Assembly (NCBI GenBank): GCA_023260815.1
Contig: JALQUE010000215.1
Span: 1-12,509, forward strand
DNA length: 12,509 nucleotides
Direction: 5' to 3'
Source: Roseovarius sp.
GTDB taxonomy: Bacteria; Pseudomonadota; Alphaproteobacteria; Rhodobacterales; Rhodobacteraceae
The notes below the pieces were generated by a model that did no database searches, was not told where the DNA came from, and saw only the letters and a program-made list of their open reading frames with translations. The position numbers were made by a program, and so were the translations under genes. Positions 6,671 to 12,509 of the stretch are shown here, piece after piece; position 1 is the first letter of the stretch, and the number at the start of each line of letters is the position of its first letter.

Positions 6671-6991
6671 ATGACGGATTTCGTTGACGGCACGGCCTTC
6701 AATGCCGAACAGGGCAACCGTGCCCGTAAACTATTTGCTGCCGTTGTATTGGCTGCGCTGGATGACGCCATCGCGGATGACAAGAAATATGGCAATGGCC
6801 CCGAGCAGATCGCTCGGTGGGCTCGGTCTCGGGATGGGCGCGAAGTGCTGTCCTGCGCGGGTATCGATCCCAACGAGCGTGTGGTTCAGGGTCTTATGGA
6901 ATTCGTGGGCAAGGGTGTACGCACTTCTGTTGCCCTCTCGCGTGAGGAAAGTGAGCGTCGCAACGCCGCTGCTCAGGCCGAAGCCGCCTGA
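6671..6991 (+). CDS. Small conserved Rhodobacteraceae protein (probably DUF6280)
   Basis: 106 residues, soluble, with no signal peptide or membrane segment. I recognise the sequence as a small, very highly conserved roseobacter protein that I recall as DUF6280; no function is known to me. Residues 1-20 are polar, 22-37 form an amphipathic helix (KLFAAVVLAALDDAIAD), and the central block has ARWARSRDGREVLSCAGIDPNERVV. The end is an Ala/Glu-rich helix. The W-x-R-S-x-D-x-x-x-V-x-x-x-A-G-[IL]-D-P pattern resembles small proteins I remember from proteobacterial prophages, which raises the possibility of an adopted phage regulator; this is inference. AAGGA at 6660-6664 is six bases before ATG 6671. 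An AT-rich repeat block lies upstream and an intrinsic terminator downstream, so it is an independent, probably well-expressed unit. Confidence 0.85.
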   Translation: MTDFVDGTAFNAEQGNRARKLFAAVVLAALDDAIADDKKYGNGPEQIARWARSRDGREVLSCAGIDPNERVVQGLMEFVGKGVRTSVALSREESERRNAAAQAEAA

Positions 6992-7016
6992 CGCGCCTGC
7001 AGATTCCTGCGAAATG

Positions 7017-7048
7017 GCCCTGCCCAAAGCGGCGGGGCTTTTTCTTTT
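7017..7048 (+). terminator. Intrinsic terminator after the small conserved gene
   Basis: GCCCTGCC (7017-7024) pairs with GGCGGGGC (7031-7038), with one G-U pair, around CAAAGC, and is followed by TTTTTCTTTT. It is 25 bp after the stop at 6991 and separates that gene from cobQ. Confidence 0.9.
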
Positions 7049-7142
7049 CTGGACAGCGAAAATCCTTGGCGCATGTCAGAACCGCTTTCCTTGAAGGACG
7101 CCCGTTTGTATCACGCTCAGACCGGCAACCGGAGGCATCGTC

Positions 7143-8597
7143 ATGACAAGGTCCATCATGGTCCAAGGCGCAGGTTCGAACGTGGGCAAGTCGATGCTTG
7201 TCGCGGGACTGGCGCGCGCTTTCGCAAACCGTGGCCTGTCAGTTGCGCCCTTCAAGCCGCAGAACATGTCGAACAATGCCGCCGTGACCGAAGATGGAGG
7301 CGAGATTGGACGCGCACAAGCCCTGCAGGCGCTCGCTGCGCGATGTGCGCCTCATACCGACATGAACCCTGTTCTCCTGAAACCCGAGACTGACACCGGG
7401 GCACAGGTCATCGTGCAGGGGAAACGCTTTGCGACTTTGCGCGCGCGCGACTATGCCAAGGCGAAACCACAGCTTCTGGCACCTGCTCTCGAAAGCTTCC
7501 GAAGGCTATGTGCCGGTGTCGATCTTGTACTGATCGAAGGCGCTGGCAGCCCTGCCGAGATCAACCTGCGGGCAGGCGATATTGCCAATATGGGCTTCGC
7601 CGAGGCCGCAGGCGTGCCAGTCATCCTGATCGGCGATATCGATCGGGGCGGCGTGATCGCCCAGGTGGTCGGCACTCAGTACATCCTGCCACCCGAAGAT
7701 GCCGGGCGCATCAAGGCCTACGCAATCAACAAGTTCCGGGGCGATGTCAGTCTGTTTGACGAGGGGCTAGTGGAAATCACCAGACGTACCGGCTGGCCAT
7801 CACTTGGCGTGCTGCCTTGGTTTGCCGACGCCTGGCACCTGCCGGCAGAGGATGTCATGGACATCCGCTCAACGCGTGGCGGGGCCTTCAAGGTGGTCGT
7901 GCCCCGCCTGAACCGGATCGCGAATTTCGACGATCTTGATCCTTTGTCATCCGAGCCGAATGTCAGCGTCGAGATCATCGAAGCCGGGACGCCCCTGCCC
8001 GGTGATGCCGATCTTGTCCTGATCCCCGGCAGCAAATCCACAATTGCCGATCTGGCGCATTTCCGGGCGCAGGGCTGGGATATCGATCTGCACGCCCACA
8101 TCCGGCGCGGTGGACATGTATTGGGGATTTGTGGTGGGTATCAAATGCTGGGCCGTGAGATCAATGATCCCGACGGCATAGAAGGTGCGGCAGGGTCCGT
8201 ACCGGGGTTGGGACATCTGGATGTGATCACAGTGATGAAACCGGAAAAGCGGCTGGCTTTGACAGAAGCCATATATCTGCCAACCGGGGACCGTGTGTCG
8301 GGCTATGAAATCCATCTGGGCGAAACCAACGGCCCAGATTGCGCGCGCGCGTGGCTGGGCGTAGGCCCACGTGACGAGGGGGCTGCATCCCCCTCGGGGC
8401 GCGTCCGCGGGTGTTATCTGCATGGGCTGTTTGCCTCGGACAGATTCCGCGCGGCATTCCTGTCAAATTTCGGCGTTCATACCGGTCTGCACTATTCGGA
8501 CACCGTGGACCAAACGCTTGACGCATTGGCGAAACATGTCGAAACGCATCTGGATCTCGACTTGCTGTTCAGTCTTGCCGAGCAACCGACGATTTAA
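7143..8597 (+). CDS. cobQ: Adenosylcobyric acid synthase (glutamine-hydrolysing)
   Basis: 484 residues, full length. CobQ amidates four side-chain carboxylates of adenosylcobyrinic acid a,c-diamide, using ATP and glutamine, late in cobalamin synthesis. The N-terminal dethiobiotin-synthetase-like domain has VQGAGSNVGKSMLVAGLAR (7-25), PFKPQNMSNNA (36-46), ETDTGAQV (82-89), EGAGSPAEINL (132-142) and GDIDRGGVIAQ (164-174). The C-terminal class I glutaminase domain has IPGSKSTIADL (294-304), the nucleophile C330 in LGICGGYQMLG and H427 in GCYLHGLF; YEIHLGET (388-395) is also typical. GGAGG at 7131-7135, seven bases before ATG 7143, fixes the start. No other cob gene and no cobalamin riboswitch is visible here: only 94 bp separate it from the preceding terminator. 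It is convergent with the popZ-like gene. Confidence 0.97.
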   Translation: MTRSIMVQGAGSNVGKSMLVAGLARAFANRGLSVAPFKPQNMSNNAAVTEDGGEIGRAQALQALAARCAPHTDMNPVLLKPETDTGAQVIVQGKRFATLRARDYAKAKPQLLAPALESFRRLCAGVDLVLIEGAGSPAEINLRAGDIANMGFAEAAGVPVILIGDIDRGGVIAQVVGTQYILPPEDAGRIKAYAINKFRGDVSLFDEGLVEITRRTGWPSLGVLPWFADAWHLPAEDVMDIRSTRGGAFKVVVPRLNRIANFDDLDPLSSEPNVSVEIIEAGTPLPGDADLVLIPGSKSTIADLAHFRAQGWDIDLHAHIRRGGHVLGICGGYQMLGREINDPDGIEGAAGSVPGLGHLDVITVMKPEKRLALTEAIYLPTGDRVSGYEIHLGETNGPDCARAWLGVGPRDEGAASPSGRVRGCYLHGLFASDRFRAAFLSNFGVHTGLHYSDTVDQTLDALAKHVETHLDLDLLFSLAEQPTI

Positions 8598-8642
8598 AGC
8601 CTTTCGCCAAACGCTGCCCTGCATCAATGCGTTGTAAACGCT

Positions 8643-9668
8643 TTAGTCGAACTCCTGGCTTGTCAGGGCGCGGTGAATTTCGCGGCGCACCAGTTTGCGG
8701 ACATTGCGCGTTATTCTTTCGCCCAAAGCGCCCTGAAGTTCCTGGCGCACAATCTCGCTGACCATATCACGCAAGGTTTCTTCGTCGATGATCGCGTCAC
8801 CATCATCCGACCAAAGAGCGGGATCATATGCATCGGCCTTGGTGGCTTCGTCTTCAGAGTGGGGCTGCGTCGCGGATGCGGAACCAGCGCTACCATCGTC
8901 CGAGGCAGGATGATCCGCAGATGCGTCACGTCTATACGAGGGATGAGCGACGATCACCTCTGGGCCACTGGCACTAGGCTCGTCCTCATCCTCGGCAGGT
9001 TCCGGACCATAGTCTTCCCATGCCATTGGCGTGACTTCAGAACCGGAATAGGGATCATCCGTCTCTCCATCTGGTTCCCACTCGTCGTCGCGCGCGGCAA
9101 CCGCGTCCTCCACCTCTGCGATCCGATCTCCCAGTGCCGCGATCCCGGACTTTTCCTTGTCGTCCGGCGATTCAAGGTCGGCCTGCTGGTCCATATCTGA
9201 CGCCTCAGCGTCGACTTCCGACCTGTCGGAATGATCGACGTCGTGACCCGCAGGCTCTGGCTCTTCCGTTGTACCCTGCCCCTCGTCGTCGGCCATCGGC
9301 TCGGCCTCAATCCCGGGATCGGACATGTCCGGGTCCATATCGGTTTCGACTTTGTAATCTTGCCTCAACGGAAGAGGGTCTTGATCCTGTTCCGTCGTTT
9401 CCGCCGCATCATCTTGCGGTGTGTGACGAAATTCGAACCGGTCTCCAAGCGCCGAGACGCCGGCATTATCATCGGCTGGTGTCGAATCGTCCTGATCGAC
9501 GTCATTGGACGCATCCACGCGCAACGCCGGCGTCAAGACCAGCTTGTCCGCCGACTCGGTCCGTGCCCCAACCTGGACGGGGCTTTTATCGCGATCGCCG
9601 CTGGAAACCAGCCGCCGAATGGAGGACAGAACGTCCTCGATTTCCGCGTTAGTGACGGGGTCTGACAT
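8643..9668 (-). CDS. PopZ-like polar organising protein candidate
   Basis: 341 residues, strongly acidic, with no signal peptide or membrane segment. Three parts are visible. Residues 5-23 (VTNAEIEDVLSSIRRLVSS) closely match the client-binding N-terminal helix of Caulobacter PopZ (EEILASIRRIIS). Residues about 27-290 form a low-complexity Asp/Glu-rich linker, expected to be disordered, with short ordered-looking islands (KLVLTPALRVD 42-52, ALGDR twice, EWEPD, MAWEDYG). Residues 294-336 (DEETLRDMVSEIVRQELQ, then ITRNVRKLVRREIHRAL) match the PopZ/DUF2497 C-terminal oligomerisation helices. PopZ forms polar condensates that tether ParB-bound centromeres and recruit cell-cycle regulators. It lies downstream of tolC and pcm on the same strand, and as I recall Caulobacter popZ also sits beside a TolC gene. 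The central linker is acidic rather than Pro-rich as in Caulobacter. Function is inferred, not shown. Confidence 0.75.
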   Translation of the reverse strand: MSDPVTNAEIEDVLSSIRRLVSSGDRDKSPVQVGARTESADKLVLTPALRVDASNDVDQDDSTPADDNAGVSALGDRFEFRHTPQDDAAETTEQDQDPLPLRQDYKVETDMDPDMSDPGIEAEPMADDEGQGTTEEPEPAGHDVDHSDRSEVDAEASDMDQQADLESPDDKEKSGIAALGDRIAEVEDAVAARDDEWEPDGETDDPYSGSEVTPMAWEDYGPEPAEDEDEPSASGPEVIVAHPSYRRDASADHPASDDGSAGSASATQPHSEDEATKADAYDPALWSDDGDAIIDEETLRDMVSEIVRQELQGALGERITRNVRKLVRREIHRALTSQEFD

Positions 9669-9740
9669 ATTTCTGCACCACTCTTGCCTCGCGCCAGTTT
9701 ACTCGTGCGAGCATGGTCACACAACAGAATAGGTCGCGTT

Positions 9741-11150
9741 TTACTCTTTACCGAGAGAGCGCAGCACCCGGTCAAGCTGACGACCTTGCGGACTCAGTTC
9801 CGTGGGCGCTGACTTTACCATATTGTAATACGCCGATGGATCGTAGGTCTGAACCGCAAGGTTCAGATCCCGTGCCGTCAACTGACCGATTGATGACAGG
9901 ATGGCATACGCGGCGATGTAGACATCGATTTCAGCCGATATCAGGTTGGTCCGCGCATCAAGCAAGGCCTGCTCTGCATCCAGAACATCCAAGGTGGTGC
10001 GCGCGCCCAGTTTCGCCTCTTCGCGGACCCCACGGAATGCAACGGTTGCGGCACGCACCGCTTCCTGGCTTGCCTCGCGGCTGGCCCGGGCCGCGCGCAA
10101 ATCGGCATAGGCATTACCGACATCCTGCTGCACACCAAGTTGCGCCAGAAGCAGCGCACCACGCACAGCATCGCGACGGGCAACGGCCTGCCGTTCCAGA
10201 GCACTCAACTGACCACCCTGATAAATCGGACCCGTCAATTCGACACCGACACTGCCCGACCGGACGTAATCGCTGCCGCTCCATTCATCCTCGAACCCGG
10301 CGCGGGCATTCAGATTGACCCGCGGACGGCTTGCAGCATCGGCCGCTTTGATGGCCAGCTCGGCCGCGGCAACGTCATGCTGCACCTTGAGAATGTCAGG
10401 ATGATTGCGCAGCGCAACCGATTTGGAGGCGTCGGCGCTACCCCCAAGATTCGGGATGGATTGCGGCGTACGAAGCGACCCTGGTTCGCGGCCAACGGCA
10501 CTGACGAATTCTTCGATCGCACGGGCCAGATTGCCCTGCGCCGAGGCAAGACCGCTTTGCGCCGAAGCAAGACGAGATTCAGCCTGAGCCACATCGGTCC
10601 GTGTCACTTCACCGACCTCGAACCTGTCTCTGGCCGCGCGCAGTTCCTGCTCCAGAAGACGAAGGTTGTTTTGACGTAGGGAAACAAACTCACTGTTGCG
10701 GCGAACATTCATGAACGCCACGACCGCCCGCAAAAGAACTTGTTGTTCGATGCTGCGCAGAGTTTCCCGGGTCGACAGCACCGTTTCTTTCGCCGCCTCG
10801 ACTTGCAAGCCCGTCCGACCGAAATCATACAGCAGAAACTGCGCGGTCAGACCGATACTGGCATCGGTGGAATCAACAGACACCCGGCCATTCGCACCCC
10901 GGGTTCGGCCGAAATTTCGGGTGACATCCGCAGACCAGTTGATGATCGGGCGCAACCGGGACACCGTCACAGCGACATCTTCGTCCGCAGCCCGCAACAA
11001 AGCGCGGTTCTGCTCTAGCAGACCACTGTTGCGATAGGCAGTGGCCAGCGTATCGGCCAAGGTTTCTGCCGATGTGGCGATTGGTGCTGTCGCGGCCAAG
11101 GCTGCCACCAACACCGGGCCAAGAAGTCTTGCTTTAACAGTTCTTTTCAA
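9741..11150 (-). CDS. tolC: TolC-family outer-membrane efflux/secretion channel
   Basis: About 469 residues of the outer-membrane efflux protein family: a trimeric beta-barrel and alpha-helical tunnel that joins type I secretion or RND pumps to the outside. Start choice: TTG at 11150 has GGAGAG at 11160-11155 and gives a clean signal peptide, MKRTVKARLL then PVLVAALAATAPIATSA, with cleavage expected after ATSA (residue 28). An in-frame GTG at 11186 would add 12 residues without a ribosome-binding site. Two long heptad-rich repeats follow, typical of the OEP domain pair: NSGLLEQNRALLRAADEDVAVTVS then SRLASAQSGLASAQGNLAR, and again NHPDILKVQHDVAAAELAIKAAD then YADLRAARASREASQEAVRAA. The protein ends in a polar tail. 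It follows pcm by 38 bp and precedes the popZ-like gene by 72 bp. The partner pump is not in the window, so its substrate is unknown. Confidence 0.92.
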   Translation of the reverse strand: MKRTVKARLLGPVLVAALAATAPIATSAETLADTLATAYRNSGLLEQNRALLRAADEDVAVTVSRLRPIINWSADVTRNFGRTRGANGRVSVDSTDASIGLTAQFLLYDFGRTGLQVEAAKETVLSTRETLRSIEQQVLLRAVVAFMNVRRNSEFVSLRQNNLRLLEQELRAARDRFEVGEVTRTDVAQAESRLASAQSGLASAQGNLARAIEEFVSAVGREPGSLRTPQSIPNLGGSADASKSVALRNHPDILKVQHDVAAAELAIKAADAASRPRVNLNARAGFEDEWSGSDYVRSGSVGVELTGPIYQGGQLSALERQAVARRDAVRGALLLAQLGVQQDVGNAYADLRAARASREASQEAVRAATVAFRGVREEAKLGARTTLDVLDAEQALLDARTNLISAEIDVYIAAYAILSSIGQLTARDLNLAVQTYDPSAYYNMVKSAPTELSPQGRQLDRVLRSLGKE

Positions 11151-11154
11151 TTGG

Positions 11155-11160
11155 CTCTCC
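11155..11160 (-). promoter_or_regulatory. Ribosome-binding site that supports the TTG start of tolC
   Basis: GGAGAG on the minus strand is followed by CCAA and then TTG (11150-11148). This is the only good Shine-Dalgarno match near the start, and the resulting N-terminus is a canonical signal peptide. Confidence 0.65.
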
Positions 11161-11188
11161 AATGCGATGCCCCAGTGTTCGGTCACGT

Positions 11189-11842
11189 TTAGAGTTTAAA
11201 AGCCGCGTGGCGCTCGAAACCGGGCAAGACAGGCGCACCGGCATTGAACGCATATCTCCACGACATTTCACCATCAATCTTGTAGCCGATGCGTACGGCT
11301 CCAAGTGCACCTTCCATGAAAAGGCAAGCGATGCGCCCGCCTTCTTTAACTTGATCAAGCAGCGTTTGAGGCAGATGCTCAACCGCGCCCTGAACCACAA
11401 TCACATCATAAGGCCCATGTTCTGGCGCACCCTTCGCCAGTGGGCCGTGATGCATAACGACGTTGTCGGCACCGTGTTCGGACAAGAGGCCCTGTGCTTC
11501 GTCCGCAATGTCGTCATCTTCCTCGACAGCCACCACCGCTTCGGCCATCCGCGCAATCACGGCAGCGGAATAGCCAAGTGCGCTACCAACATCCAAAACC
11601 AGTTCATTGGATTGGATATCAAGCGAATCCAGCAGCTTGGCCAAGGTACGAGGTTCCAGAATCACCCGACCGCCCCCAAGATCGATATTCTCGCCCATAT
11701 AGGCCGCTTCGCGCAGGGCGCGCGGAACGAAAGCCTCGCGCGGAACGTCCAGCATCGCATCGATAATGGGGAATTTCGTCACGTCAGACGGGCGGACTTG
11801 CGTATCGACCATGACGGTGCGACGGGCGGCATAATCTGTCAT
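11189..11842 (-). CDS. PCMT-family (protein-L-isoaspartate) O-methyltransferase-like
   Basis: 217 residues of the protein-L-isoaspartate methyltransferase family, a Rossmann-fold S-adenosylmethionine enzyme that normally repairs isoaspartyl damage. SAM motif I is VLDVGSALGYSAAVIARMA (82-100), followed by the acidic VVAVEED (103-109). YDVIVVQGAVEHLP (145-158) is the post-I region and LLDQVKEGGRIACLF (161-175) the next strand. In canonical Pcm the segment before motif I reads T-x-S-x-P-x-x-V-A; here it is GGGRVILEPRTLAKLL (56-71), so the usual Ser/Pro pattern is altered and the target may differ. It is the first gene of the minus-strand block with tolC and the popZ-like gene, a neighbourhood I recall for this variant in other Alphaproteobacteria. 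ATG 11842 has no obvious ribosome-binding site. Confidence 0.82.
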   Translation of the reverse strand: MTDYAARRTVMVDTQVRPSDVTKFPIIDAMLDVPREAFVPRALREAAYMGENIDLGGGRVILEPRTLAKLLDSLDIQSNELVLDVGSALGYSAAVIARMAEAVVAVEEDDDIADEAQGLLSEHGADNVVMHHGPLAKGAPEHGPYDVIVVQGAVEHLPQTLLDQVKEGGRIACLFMEGALGAVRIGYKIDGEMSWRYAFNAGAPVLPGFERHAAFKL

Positions 11843-11955
11843 TGACCGGGCTCTTGTGCTATAAAATCACGACGTATGCTTCGCATATACGCTGGCAGCG
11901 GGCAACGCAAATGGTCTGACGCAAGTTGTTCGGCAGGCCTTGCGTATCAAGCGAT

Positions 11956-11971
11956 GATCGGATAACCGATC
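11956..11971. other. Small perfect hairpin upstream of tRNA-Cys
   Basis: GATCGG (11956-11961) and CCGATC (11966-11971) pair around ATAA, 15 bp before the tRNA. The rest of 11843-11985 holds an imperfect inverted repeat (CGTATGC with GCATATACG, 11874-11892) just upstream of the pcm-like gene. These may be promoter-region elements for the two divergent genes; no gene is visible. Confidence 0.35.
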
Positions 11972-11985
11972 TGAACCACTTGGAT

Positions 11986-12059
11986 GGCGAGTTGGCGGAG
12001 TGGTGACGCAGCGGATTGCAAATCCGTGTACACCGGTTCGATTCCGGTACTCGCCTCCA
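11986..12059 (+). tRNA. tRNA-Cys (anticodon GCA), CCA encoded
   Basis: The seven-base acceptor strand GGCGAGT (11986-11992) pairs with ACTCGCC (12049-12055), followed by discriminator T12056, the U73 expected of tRNA-Cys, and an encoded CCA (12057-12059). The anticodon arm GCGGA-TTGCAAA-TCCGT gives anticodon GCA. The T arm CCGG-TTCGATT-CCGG is standard. Its 3' end is followed 74 bp on by an integrase gene, so this tRNA is very probably the attachment target of an integrated element whose insertion regenerated the tRNA. Confidence 0.97.
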
Positions 12060-12106
12060 TTTATTTTCAATGACTTGCGTCAAGCCACCCTTTGCGCGCC
12101 ATGCGC

Positions 12107-12127
12107 CGTTTACAGGTGCGTTTACAG
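12107..12127. repeat. Twin CGTTTACAG repeats between tRNA and integrase
   Basis: CGTTTACAG occurs at 12107-12115 and 12119-12127, 12 bp apart, just after the integrase stop codon and inside the presumed attachment region. Such short direct repeats can be arm-type binding sites for tyrosine recombinases; here that is inference from position. Confidence 0.45.
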
Positions 12128-12133
12128 TTTTGT

Positions 12134-12509
12134 TCACGCTGCACCCCCTTTTGCCTGCGCCAGTTTGACTAGAACGGCGTCCGTTTCGTCGGGTGAAACC
12201 CGTGCGTAGTGCTCAATGACGTTCGCCGCGTATCGGACAGACCAGCCCATGTGATTTGCGATTTCGGCCAGCGACAGGCCCGCATTCAGTAGCCGTGTGG
12301 CGGCTGTGCCCCGTGCATCATACAATCGCAGGTCTTTCGACAGCTTGGCCTTGTCCCGCCACTGTCTGACGCCCTCCGAAGCCCTATGCGTGGTCAACTG
12401 GTTCCCGGTTGCGTTCGTCAGGATCAACATTTGCCCTGGCGGGGTTGCGTCGATGACTTCGGCAAGCGTGGGGGTGATTGGGATATGGGCCAGCCGCCCG
12501 CGCTTCTTT
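12134..12509 (-). CDS. int: Tyrosine recombinase (integrase), C-terminal part; 5' end outside window
   Basis: The frame is open from the right edge (first full codon at 12508-12506) to TGA at 12136-12134, about 124 residues. An internal ATG at 12430 is not the start, since the upstream codons read KKRGRLAHIPITPTLAEVID, typical of the stretch between the first catalytic Arg and the HxxR box. The catalytic C-terminus is LYDARGTAATRLLNAGLSLAEIANHMGW and then VIEHYARV. The box-II Arg (codon 12313-12311), the Trp of MGW and the nucleophile Tyr of HYAR are present, but the usual His of HxxR is Tyr (codon 12322-12320). The gene reads toward tRNA-Cys and stops 74 bp from it, the usual arrangement for an element integrated in a tRNA 3' end. 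The element itself lies to the right. Confidence 0.9.
   Translation of the reverse strand, partial: KKRGRLAHIPITPTLAEVIDATPPGQMLILTNATGNQLTTHRASEGVRQWRDKAKLSKDLRLYDARGTAATRLLNAGLSLAEIANHMGWSVRYAANVIEHYARVSPDETDAVLVKLAQAKGGAA

Noticed and set aside
7073..7142. Possible small gene starting with ATG 7073 before cobQ
   Set aside because: The frame runs out of phase into cobQ, has no ribosome-binding site and yields Arg/His-rich nonsense after about 25 codons.
7049..7142. Cobalamin riboswitch upstream of cobQ
   Set aside because: Only 94 bp separate the preceding terminator from the cobQ start, too short for this class, and no recognisable conserved B12-box was seen.
8629..8644. Terminator between cobQ and the popZ-like gene (GCGTT-GTA-AACGC then TTTA)
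   Set aside because: The stem is only 5 bp with a three-base loop and a broken T run, so it is too weak to call.
9134..9665. Plus-strand frames opposite the popZ-like gene
   Set aside because: They are the Arg/Pro/Val-rich mirror of an Asp/Glu-rich linker and match nothing; the minus-strand product has two recognisable conserved ends.
11867..12209. Frames overlapping tRNA-Cys on both strands
   Set aside because: They cross a complete tRNA gene and have no family resemblance.

Overview
The window looks like a chromosomal segment of an alphaproteobacterium of the Rhodobacteraceae (roseobacter group). The reasons are high GC content with C/G-ending codons, a small conserved protein (6671-6991) that I recall only from that family, and a pcm-tolC-popZ-like block that I recall as typical of Alphaproteobacteria. 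The genus cannot be fixed from this sequence. Most genes are housekeeping or metabolic; only the right edge shows clear mobile DNA.

Layout, left to right. The 3' end of valS (to 812, +) is followed by an 11-bp phased tandem repeat and a perfect stem-loop, then a HisC-type aminotransferase (949-2055, +). A 58-residue two-helix membrane protein (2114-2290, +) has a promoter placed so that its mRNA may be leaderless. Its stop codon lies 3 bp from that of a convergent serine/alanine-glyoxylate aminotransferase (2294-3490, -). Next come a CX5R phosphatase-like gene (3620-4321, +), a TIGR04283-type family 2 glycosyltransferase (4356-5027, -), a YgfZ-type folate-binding protein (5093-5827, +), elongation factor P with a clear terminator (5891-6454, -), the small conserved protein (6671-6991, +) with its own terminator, and cobyric acid synthase CobQ (7143-8597, +). 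The frequent strand changes mean most of these are single-gene transcription units.

The minus-strand block 11842 to 8643 reads pcm-like methyltransferase, TolC-family outer-membrane channel, then a 341-residue protein. The two ends of that protein match the client-binding N-terminus and the oligomerising C-terminus of the polar organiser PopZ, joined by a very acidic, probably disordered linker. As I recall, Caulobacter and its relatives keep popZ beside a tolC-like gene and near valS, and this window holds all of these, though rearranged. This is the most interesting biology here.

At the right end a tRNA-Cys(GCA) gene with encoded CCA (11986-12059, +) is followed 74 bp later by the 3' end of a tyrosine recombinase gene reading toward it (12134 to beyond 12509, -). 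That is the usual junction of an integrative element in a tRNA 3' end, so the island or prophage body probably lies to the right of the window. No gene-free stretch exceeds 300 bases.
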